Shown here: positions 30,077 to 36,680 of the stretch, in pieces
How the letters are laid out: each line of letters begins with the position of its first letter
How positions within the stretch are numbered: the first letter of the stretch is position 1
NCBI GenBank assembly: GCA_003527225.1
Contig: DPXQ01000005.1
Location: 1 to 36,680, forward strand
From: Rhizobium sp.
Lineage (GTDB): Bacteria; Pseudomonadota; Alphaproteobacteria; Rhizobiales; Rhizobiaceae
Reading direction: 5' to 3'
Length of the DNA: 36,680 nt
Translations under genes and position numbers: made by a program
The notes under the pieces: model-generated
The model's input: the letters and a program-made list of their open reading frames with translations, nothing else
Database searches by the model: none
Told to the model about the DNA's origin: nothing

Positions 30077-30727
30077 ATGAACACCTTCATCCAGACCTCG
30101 CCCCACCGCACTCGGGAAAACGCCGCGCAAGGCCACTACATCCCGGCCGAGAAGCCCTGGTCCGGTATCATCCGCAAGGGGCAGACCGTGCGCATTGAGG
30201 ACAGCTACGGCCAACAGGCAATCGACACGTTGTTCTATCGCGCCGACGACTATGCGGAGCGCTATTCCAGCCAGGATACGATGCGAGCGCAGGGTGCCGC
30301 GTATATCGGCACCGGCACCAAGATCGTCTCGAACGAAGGCAGGGTCATGCTGACCATGACCGCCGACAGCTGCGGCCGGCACGATACCTCCGCCGGCGCG
30401 TGCTCCTGCGAGAGCAACACAGTGCGTTTCGGTCACGGAACGAAGTACCTGCATGCCTGCCGTGACAACTTCGCGCTGGAGGTGTCGAAATACGGCATGG
30501 GCAAGCGCGACATCGTGCCCAACATCAACTTCTTCATGAATGTACCGATCACGCCGAACGGCGAGATGACCATCGTCGACGGGATTTCGGCGCCCGGCGA
30601 CTATGTCGAGTTGGTGGCGGAAATGGATGTTCTCTGCGTCATCTCCAACTGTCCGCAGATCAACAATCCGTGCAACGGCTTCGACCCGACCCCAATCCGG
30701 GTTCTGGTCTGGGACAGCGAGAACTGA
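30077..30727 (+). CDS. Carboxyguanidine deiminase, smaller DUF1989 subunit (urea-carboxylase-associated protein)
   Basis: 216-residue DUF1989 partner. Marks: GHYIPAEKPWSGIIRKGQTVRIEDSYGQQAIDTLFY, MTMTADSCGRHDTSAGACSCESN (metal/cysteine site, several Cys and the HD pair) and CVISNCPQINNPCNGFDPTPIRVLVWD with NCP. The His and Cys residues shared with the larger subunit suggest a metal-dependent deiminase active site. It ends one base before the carboxylase ATG (30729). The pair plus carboxylase plus allophanate hydrolase is the complete published route for guanidine nitrogen assimilation. Confidence 0.88.
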   Translation: MNTFIQTSPHRTRENAAQGHYIPAEKPWSGIIRKGQTVRIEDSYGQQAIDTLFYRADDYAERYSSQDTMRAQGAAYIGTGTKIVSNEGRVMLTMTADSCGRHDTSAGACSCESNTVRFGHGTKYLHACRDNFALEVSKYGMGKRDIVPNINFFMNVPITPNGEMTIVDGISAPGDYVELVAEMDVLCVISNCPQINNPCNGFDPTPIRVLVWDSEN

Positions 30728-30728
30728 C

Positions 30729-33700
30729 ATGTTTGGAAAAGTTCTCATCGCGAACCGGGGCGAGATCGCCGTCCGGATTATCAGGACGTTGAACCGGATG
30801 GGGATCGCCTCGGTCGCCGTCTATTCCGATGCCGACCGCTTTTCGAAAGCGGTCCTGATGGCGGACGAAGCCATCCGGCTTGGCCCCGCTCCGGCCGCCG
30901 AAAGCTATCTGAATGTCGATGCCGTCATCGCCGCCTGCAAGGAGACGGGTGCCGAAGCCGTGCATCCGGGTTATGGATTCCTATCGGAAAATATCGTCTT
31001 TGCCGAACGGCTCGCCGCGGAGGGTATCGCCTTCATCGGCCCGAGGCCGGAACACCTCTCGGCCTTCGGTCTGAAGCACCGTGCCCGCGAGCTTGCCAGG
31101 GAAAGCGGGGTACCACTCTTGCCCGGCAGCGAGCTGTTGGAGAACGTCGAAGACGCGCTGACGGCGGCGCAGATCATCAGCTATCCGGTTATGCTGAAGA
31201 GCACAGCCGGGGGCGGCGGCATCGGCATGCAGCTTTGCCATGACGCCGAGAGCCTCAAGAGCGCTTTCGAAAGCGTGCAGCGGACGGCACGCGCGAGCTT
31301 CGGCGACGCCCGTGTCTATCTCGAGCGTTTCGTCGCCAAGGCGCGCCATGTCGAGGTACAGATCTTCGGCGACGGCAAGGGGCAGGTGATTGCGCTCGGC
31401 GAGCGGGACTGCTCGCTGCAGCGGCGCAACCAGAAGGTCATCGAAGAAACGCCGGCTCCCGGTCTGTCCGATGCGGTCCGGGCCCGCCTGCATGCGGCGG
31501 CTGTCTCGCTCGGGCAGTCGGTCGGCTATGCCTCCGCCGGCACCGTCGAGTTCATCTACGATCCCACCCGCGAGGAATTCTACTTCCTCGAGGTCAACAC
31601 CCGGCTCCAGGTGGAGCACCCGGTGACGGAAGCAGTATTCGGCATCGATCTCGTCGAATGGATGTTCCGCCAGGCGGCTGGCGAGGATGTGCTGACGAGA
31701 GCCGCCGATCTCAAGCCGAAGGGCGCGGCGATCGAGGCGCGCGTCTATGCGGAAATGCCCCATGCCGATTTCCGCCCGAGCGCCGGCCTGCTGACGGAAG
31801 TCGTCTTTCCGGACGGGGCACGGATCGACGGCTGGATCGAGACCGGCACCGAGGTGACGCCCTATTACGACCCCATGCTGGCTAAGGTGATCGTGACGGC
31901 AGGAGACCGTCCCGCAGCGATCGCGGCGCTGCAATCGGCCCTGTCGGCCACATCGCTTTCCGGCATCGAGACCAATCTCGAATATCTGAGGGCGATCGCG
32001 GCATCCGAGCTTCTGGCAAGCGGCGACGTGGCAACCACGGCCCTGCGTGAGTTCTCCTTCATTCCGGACGTGATTGAGGTGATCGCGCCCGGCGCCCAGT
32101 CCAGCCTGCAGGAACTGCCGGGCCGCATAGGCCTATGGCATGTCGGCGTGCCGCCGAGCGGGCCGATGGACGAGCGTTCCTTCCGCCACGCCAACCGGCT
32201 GGTCGGCAATGCCGACGAGACGGCGGCGCTGGAGTTGACCGTGTCGGGCCCGGCGCTGAAATTCTTCTCCGACAGCCGCGTGGCGCTCGCGGGCGCCGTC
32301 ATGCCGATGCTGCTTGACGGCGAGCCGGTGCCTCACGACACGGCAATCGATGTGAAGGCCGGGCAAACGCTGGCGATCGGCGCGATTTCCGGGCCGGGAC
32401 AACGGGCCTATCTGGCGGTTGCCGGCGGATTTGCCGCGCCTGTCGTGCTCGGCTCGCGCGCCACCTTCGGTCTTGGCCAGTTCGGCGGCAACGCCACCGG
32501 CACATTGCGCGCCGGCCACGTGCTCCGTCTCGCCCGCGCGGTGCAGTCGGACGCCAAGCCGGCGATGGAGCCGGCACCACTCACCCGCAATTGGGAAGTC
32601 GGTGTCGTCTACGGCCCACATGGCGCACCCGACTTCTTCCTCGAGGACGACATCGAGACGCTGTTCTCCACGCCGTACGAGGTGCATTTCAACAGCGCCC
32701 GTACCGGCGTGCGGCTGATAGGCCCGGCGCCGAAATGGGCCCGCGCGGACGGCGGCGAGGCGGGCCTTCATCCCTCCAACCTGCACGACAACGCCTATGC
32801 CATCGGCGCGATTGATTTCACGGGCGACATGCCGATCATTCTCGGTCCAGATGGCCCGAGCCTCGGCGGCTTCGTCTGCCCTGCCGTGATCGCCCGTGAC
32901 GAACAATGGAAAATGGGCCAGTTCAAGCCGGGTGATACGATCCGCTTCCATCCGCTGAAGCGCGCTGGGGATCCGGTTGCGGGACCCGTGGTCAGACGCA
33001 TCGCCGAAACCGCCGGATCGGCGATCATCGGCAGCAGCGATGGGGGTCCCGTACCGGTTGTCTATCGGCGGCAGGGAGATGACAACCTGCTCGTCGAATA
33101 TGGACCGATGGCGCTCGATATCTCCCTGCGCCTGCGTGTCCATCTGCTGATGCAGGCGGTCAGGGAGGCCCGCGTGCCGGGATTGATCGACCTCACTCCC
33201 GGCATCCGCTCCCTGCAGATCCACTATGACGGCACAGGGCTCACCCGCATGTGGCTTCTCGGCCTATTGGCGGACATCGAACGGAGCCTGCCGCCGGCGC
33301 AGGCCGTGAAGGTGCCGAGCCGCATTGTTCACCTGCCGCTCTCGTGGAACGATCCGCAGGCTGAGCTGGCAATGCGCAAGTATCAGGATCTGGTGCGGCC
33401 GAACGCCCCTTGGTGTCCGTCCAACATCGAGTTCATCCGCCGCATCAACGGCCTGCCGGACGAACAGGCGGTGAAGGATACGATCTTCAATGCGTCCTAC
33501 CTGGTGATGGGGCTGGGCGACGTTTATCTCGGAGCACCGGTCGCCACCCCGCTCGATCCACGCCACAGACTGGTAACGACGAAGTACAATCCGGCCCGCA
33601 CCTGGACGCCGGAAAACGCTGTCGGCATCGGTGGTGCCTACATGTGCATCTACGGCATGGAAGGCCCCGGCGGCTACCAGCTGTTCGGGCGAACGATCCA

Positions 33701-34265
33701 GGTCTGGAACACCTGGCGCAAGACCGAGGTCTTTACCGAAGGAAAGCCCTGGCTGCTCGACTTCTTCGACCAGGTGCGCTTCTTCCCCGTAAGTCATGAT
33801 GAACTGACGGAGGCCAGAGCCGCCTTCCCGCATGGTGGCTATCCGGTGACCATAGAGGAGACCGAGTTCTCCTACGCCGACTACGAAGCGGACCTCTCTG
33901 CCAATGCGGCACTGATCGGCGCCTTCAAGGCCAATCAACAAACAGCCTTCGAGGCGGAACGGCAACGCTGGAAGGACGAGGGACTGGACAGCTTTGTCGG
34001 GACGGATGCCGGTGTCGTCGACCTGGCGGGAGAGATTCCGACCGGTTGCTTCGGTATCGAAAGCGCAGTTCCCGGCAATATCTGGAAAGTGCTGGTTGAA
34101 CCCGGGCAGACGCTGGCTCCCGGCGAAACACTCGCCATCATCGAATCCATGAAAATGGAAATCACCGTGACCACCCATGCCGCCGGGCGCGTCCGCGATT
34201 TGCGGGCAGGCCCCGGGCGCACAATCAAAGCAGGCGATATCATCGCCATACTGGAGGACCTATGA
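30729..34265 (+). CDS. Biotin-dependent guanidine carboxylase (annotated widely as urea carboxylase)
   Basis: ATP- and bicarbonate-dependent carboxylation of guanidine (to carboxyguanidine), possibly also urea. 1178 residues in order: biotin carboxylase domain (1 to about 450: FGKVLIANRGEIAVRIIR, STAGGGGIGMQ ATP-grasp loop, EVNTRLQVEHPVTE); AHS2/KipA-like domain (about 465-760: APGAQSSLQELPGRIGLWHVGVPPSGPMDERS); AHS1/KipI-like domain (about 770-1000); biotin carrier domain with ESMKMEI, biotinyl Lys near 1142. The ATG at 30729 begins the universal biotin-carboxylase N-terminus; the open frame extends back to 30603 inside the previous gene and is rejected. Riboswitch and DUF1989 context favour guanidine over urea; the deciding active-site residue was not identified here. 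Confidence 0.92.
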   Translation: MFGKVLIANRGEIAVRIIRTLNRMGIASVAVYSDADRFSKAVLMADEAIRLGPAPAAESYLNVDAVIAACKETGAEAVHPGYGFLSENIVFAERLAAEGIAFIGPRPEHLSAFGLKHRARELARESGVPLLPGSELLENVEDALTAAQIISYPVMLKSTAGGGGIGMQLCHDAESLKSAFESVQRTARASFGDARVYLERFVAKARHVEVQIFGDGKGQVIALGERDCSLQRRNQKVIEETPAPGLSDAVRARLHAAAVSLGQSVGYASAGTVEFIYDPTREEFYFLEVNTRLQVEHPVTEAVFGIDLVEWMFRQAAGEDVLTRAADLKPKGAAIEARVYAEMPHADFRPSAGLLTEVVFPDGARIDGWIETGTEVTPYYDPMLAKVIVTAGDRPAAIAALQSALSATSLSGIETNLEYLRAIAASELLASGDVATTALREFSFIPDVIEVIAPGAQSSLQELPGRIGLWHVGVPPSGPMDERSFRHANRLVGNADETAALELTVSGPALKFFSDSRVALAGAVMPMLLDGEPVPHDTAIDVKAGQTLAIGAISGPGQRAYLAVAGGFAAPVVLGSRATFGLGQFGGNATGTLRAGHVLRLARAVQSDAKPAMEPAPLTRNWEVGVVYGPHGAPDFFLEDDIETLFSTPYEVHFNSARTGVRLIGPAPKWARADGGEAGLHPSNLHDNAYAIGAIDFTGDMPIILGPDGPSLGGFVCPAVIARDEQWKMGQFKPGDTIRFHPLKRAGDPVAGPVVRRIAETAGSAIIGSSDGGPVPVVYRRQGDDNLLVEYGPMALDISLRLRVHLLMQAVREARVPGLIDLTPGIRSLQIHYDGTGLTRMWLLGLLADIERSLPPAQAVKVPSRIVHLPLSWNDPQAELAMRKYQDLVRPNAPWCPSNIEFIRRINGLPDEQAVKDTIFNASYLVMGLGDVYLGAPVATPLDPRHRLVTTKYNPARTWTPENAVGIGGAYMCIYGMEGPGGYQLFGRTIQVWNTWRKTEVFTEGKPWLLDFFDQVRFFPVSHDELTEARAAFPHGGYPVTIEETEFSYADYEADLSANAALIGAFKANQQTAFEAERQRWKDEGLDSFVGTDAGVVDLAGEIPTGCFGIESAVPGNIWKVLVEPGQTLAPGETLAIIESMKMEITVTTHAAGRVRDLRAGPGRTIKAGDIIAILEDL

Positions 34266-36079
34266 TGCTTCCCCTCATGCTCGATCTTGCCTCCTTGAAG
34301 GCGGCCTTTGCCAACGGCCTGACGCCGCTCGCGCTCGCCGAAGAGATCATCGCGCGCCGCAAGGCGTCCAGCGATCCGGCGATCTTCATTACGCCCACCC
34401 CGGACGACGATTTGCGCGCCGCGGCAAATACCCTGATGCAGCGCGCGCCCGAGCCGAACAGCCTGCCGCTTTGGGGCGTGCCATTCGCCGTGAAGGACAA
34501 TATCGACGTCGTCGGATTGTCGACCACCGCCGGTTGCCCGGCCTACGCCTATGAGCCCAACGAAGACGCAACGGTCATTGCCCGACTGAAGGCAGCAGGC
34601 GCCATCGTGATAGGCAAAACCAACCTCGACCAGTTCGCGACCGGCCTGAACGGCACCCGCTCGCCGCATGGCGCACCGCGCTCGGTCTTCGACCCGGCCT
34701 ATGTCTCCGGCGGCTCGAGCTCCGGCTCGGCCGTGGCCGTCGCCTCCGGTCTTGCCAGCTTCGCGCTTGGGACAGACACGGCCGGCTCGGGCCGGGTGCC
34801 CGCGGCCTTCAACAATCTCGTCGGCATCAAGCCGACGCCGGGACTGGTGCCGAACACCGGCGTCGTCCCGGCTTGCCGCAGCGTCGATGTGGTCACGGTC
34901 TTTGCGGCGACCGTCGGCGACGGCGTGGCGATCCGCAAGGTGATGGACGGATATGACGCGGCCGATCCCTTTTCCCGCAAGGCTGCGCCTGCCCTGCTGC
35001 CGGCAACGGGCCTTCGGATCGGCGTGCTCGGTGACGCTGAGCACGAATTCTTCGGCAATAAGGATGTGGAAGCCCTCTACGATGCGGCGATTGAGCGGGC
35101 CAAATCGCTGGGGGCGACCATCGTTTCTTTCGACTACGCGCCATTCCGGCAGGCCGCGGAGCTGCTCTACAACGGTCCCTGGGTGGCGGAGCGGCTCGCG
35201 GCGGTCAAGGAATTCATCGCCACCAATGCGGAGGATCTCGATCCGACGGTCAGGACCATCATCGAAGGTGCTGCCGCCTATGATGCGGTCGACGCCTTCG
35301 AGGGGCGCTACAAGCTGGAGGCCCTGCGGCAGGCGACATTGGCCACATGGGAAAAGGTCGACATGCTGATGCTGCCCACCTCGCCGACCACCTATACCGT
35401 AGAGGAAATGCTGGCCGATCCCATCGTCAAGAACGGTCACTTCGGCCGCTACACCAATTTCGCCAATCTGTTCGGCTATGCGGCGATCGCCGTGCCTGCC
35501 GGCTTCGACGACAAGGATCATCTCCCCGCCGGCGTTACGCTGTTCGGCCCCGCCTTCTCCGACGATGCGCTCGCCCCCTTTGCCGACGCCATGCACCGCG
35601 CGCTCGCCCCTGGTATGGGCAAGGACAAGGCAGCGGCTATTCCGGAAGCGAGCCGCGTGCCGGCGCCCGACGACGGTCTCGTGCCAATCGTCGTGGTCGG
35701 AGCGCACCTTACCGGCATGCCGCTCAATCACGAACTCACCGGACCGGGTGGCAAACTGGTGAAGACCTGCCGCACCGCGCCCGACTATCGCCTCTACGTG
35801 CTGCCCGGCACCACGCCGCCCAAGCCGGGTCTGATCCGTGAACCGGGCTTCGCGGGCAAAGGGCTTGAGGTCGAGGTCTGGAAGGTGACGCCGGCAGATT
35901 TCGGGCGCTTCGTGCAGAACATACCGGCACCGCTCGGCATCGGCAAGGTTCGGCTCGACGACGATAGCACTGTTTCGGGCTTTCTCTGCGAGGGGCACGC
36001 AATCGCCGGAGCCCGCGAGATTACCGAACTCGGTGGCTGGCGCGCATACATCAAGGAGCACGCGGCCAAAGGCATGTAA
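34262..36079 (+). CDS. atzF: Allophanate hydrolase
   Basis: Hydrolyses allophanate to two ammonia and two CO2, the last step of guanidine or urea use. 605 residues: an amidase-signature domain (1 to about 450) with catalytic Lys78 (PFAVKDNID), GGSSSGS (150-156) carrying the cis-Ser, and nucleophile Ser176 in GTDTAGSGRVPA; then the C-terminal domain (about 470-605) with VVGAHLTGMPLNHELT and the conserved LPGTTPPKPGL, which finishes the decarboxylative step in full-length AtzF-type enzymes. It overlaps the carboxylase stop by 4 bases (ATGA); the second ATG at 34265 is an equally good start. Last gene of the operon; I see no strong terminator after it. Confidence 0.93.
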   Translation: MMLPLMLDLASLKAAFANGLTPLALAEEIIARRKASSDPAIFITPTPDDDLRAAANTLMQRAPEPNSLPLWGVPFAVKDNIDVVGLSTTAGCPAYAYEPNEDATVIARLKAAGAIVIGKTNLDQFATGLNGTRSPHGAPRSVFDPAYVSGGSSSGSAVAVASGLASFALGTDTAGSGRVPAAFNNLVGIKPTPGLVPNTGVVPACRSVDVVTVFAATVGDGVAIRKVMDGYDAADPFSRKAAPALLPATGLRIGVLGDAEHEFFGNKDVEALYDAAIERAKSLGATIVSFDYAPFRQAAELLYNGPWVAERLAAVKEFIATNAEDLDPTVRTIIEGAAAYDAVDAFEGRYKLEALRQATLATWEKVDMLMLPTSPTTYTVEEMLADPIVKNGHFGRYTNFANLFGYAAIAVPAGFDDKDHLPAGVTLFGPAFSDDALAPFADAMHRALAPGMGKDKAAAIPEASRVPAPDDGLVPIVVVGAHLTGMPLNHELTGPGGKLVKTCRTAPDYRLYVLPGTTPPKPGLIREPGFAGKGLEVEVWKVTPADFGRFVQNIPAPLGIGKVRLDDDSTVSGFLCEGHAIAGAREITELGGWRAYIKEHAAKGM

Positions 36080-36560
36080 CTGGTCCCTGCCATCGTGTTT
36101 TGACGCGCTGAAGGCAAGGCTTGGGGTTTGACTTTGCGTTCGGCCGTTTGAAGGTGCGCGATATCGCTTCCAAGGTCGTGGCCCGACGCGGAGCGAGCTT
36201 GATGCGGCAGTTCGGCCTTGAAGTATCTGCTCGGTAGACGATAGGGCCGCTCGATCAGGGAGCAGGATATCGAGGCTGTCCAGCGATCGCGGCGCCTTGG
36301 TGCCCATCATCTGGGAATCGGGTGTTGCGTACCCATGCGACCAATAAGCTTTGTGATCCCAAGGGGCCGCTACCAATGGGCCATTTGCATTTCTGGTGAT
36401 TTTGAAACCGCAGTCTGCGCCATGACTCTTCGAGCAATGCCGTGTCGCCAAGTGACTTGGCACTGCACTTTCATCCGCCTGGTTCGGGCGATGGCCGCGG
36501 GTGTCGCGAAATATTGCAGTCAAATGTATTGTTCACCGGTATTGGCCTATTCTTGCCTTG
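36080..36560. other. Intergenic region without a supported gene
   Basis: About 480 bases with only short open frames lacking any family resemblance. It holds an inverted repeat GCCAAGT-G-ACTTGGC (36447-36461) and the second copy of GGAATCGGGTGTTGCG (36314-36329, first at 20307-20322). It may contain decayed sequence, but I cannot identify its origin. Confidence 0.55.
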
Positions 36561-36585
36561 TATAAGACTTTGGTCTTACGACCAA
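36561..36585 (+). promoter_or_regulatory. -10-like box with overlapping palindromic operator
   Basis: TATAAG (36561-36566) is followed by TTGGTCTTACGACCAA (36570-36585), a near-perfect 16-bp inverted repeat with 6-bp arms of the TGGT...ACCA type used by many GntR/FadR regulators. An overlapping TAAGAC/GTCTTA repeat (36563-36578) shares its bases. Probably controls a gene that begins beyond the window. Confidence 0.45.
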
Positions 36586-36594
36586 TCGTGGGCT

Positions 36595-36610
36595 TGGCAC
36601 TTTCAATGCC
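36595..36610 (+). promoter_or_regulatory. Possible second σ54 promoter
   Basis: TTGGCACTTTCAATGCC has a perfect TGGCAC and GG (36596-36597) / GC (36608-36609) spaced by 10 bases, but ATGC in place of TTGC at -12. It points right; a GGAGG (36635-36639) and a GTG at 36633 open to the window edge lie just downstream. Tentative. Confidence 0.4.
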
Positions 36611-36680
36611 GAGTCTAGTCTGCTTGGGCTACGTGGAGGATTCTGAATTACTGGTGAGCGGTCCAAGATCGGCGGCAATG

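Noticed and set aside
30603..30728. Upstream extension of the carboxylase frame
   Set aside because: Lies inside the DUF1989 gene; biotin carboxylases start at the MFGKVLIANRGEIA segment, which begins at 30729.
33935..36523. Long minus-strand open frame (862 residues) opposite the carboxylase end and atzF
   Set aside because: Antisense to two well-supported genes, no family resemblance, biased composition typical of a high-GC shadow frame.
36335..36565. Plus-strand frame of 76 residues in the right-hand intergenic region
   Set aside because: Cys-rich odd composition, no ribosome-binding site, no family resemblance.

Overview
The window is a high-GC chromosomal or megaplasmid segment. Gene style (LigM, a large β-oxidative hydroxycinnamate cluster, TRAP and Liv transporters, CbpA/CbpM, one-polypeptide indolepyruvate oxidoreductase) points to an alphaproteobacterium, most likely Hyphomicrobiales/Rhizobiaceae-like. 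It is packed with catabolic operons and their own transporters and regulators. I see no rRNA, tRNA, CRISPR array, prophage or complete insertion sequence.

Block 1 (29-9618) looks like a CoA-dependent β-oxidative hydroxycinnamate (ferulate/p-coumarate) pathway. Feruloyl-CoA synthetase, an SDR dehydrogenase and an acyl-CoA dehydrogenase lie on the minus strand. Divergent from them, on the plus strand, are an enoyl-CoA hydratase, a MarR regulator, an amidohydrolase-fold β-ketoacyl-CoA hydrolase and a three-gene TRAP transporter. The expected product is vanillate or 4-hydroxybenzoate plus acetyl-CoA. The divergent promoter carries twin copies of a near-palindrome.

Block 2 (9671-20184) takes the product onward. 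A LigM-type tetrahydrofolate-dependent O-demethylase turns vanillate into protocatechuate, a MetF-like reductase recycles methyl-THF, and a protocatechuate 4,5-dioxygenase (LigB plus an unusual α/β-hydrolase-LigA fusion) opens the ring. A GntR/FCD regulator sits between the ligAB and ligM transcripts. The motif TGTATACA occurs in the ligAB/gntR divergent promoter, before ligM, and before a five-gene Liv-type ABC transporter, which defines a probable GntR regulon. LigC, LigI, LigJ and LigK are not in the window.

Block 3 (20185-25996) holds a CbpA/CbpM co-chaperone pair and an Lrp-type regulator divergent from a fused indolepyruvate:ferredoxin oxidoreductase.

Block 4 (26249-36079) is a guanidine-assimilation operon: a σ54-type promoter, then immediately a guanidine-I (ykkC) riboswitch, an ABC importer, two DUF1989 proteins (carboxyguanidine deiminase subunits), a biotin-dependent guanidine/urea carboxylase and allophanate hydrolase. 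The last 600 bases hold no convincing gene but contain a palindrome and a σ54-like promoter pointing out of the window.

The main points for a second look are the hydrolase-LigA fusion with an internal ribosome-binding site, the TGTATACA regulon with two operator pairs exactly 120 bp apart, the σ54 promoter stacked on a guanidine riboswitch, and the strong hairpin that follows the solute-binding-protein gene in all three transporter operons.
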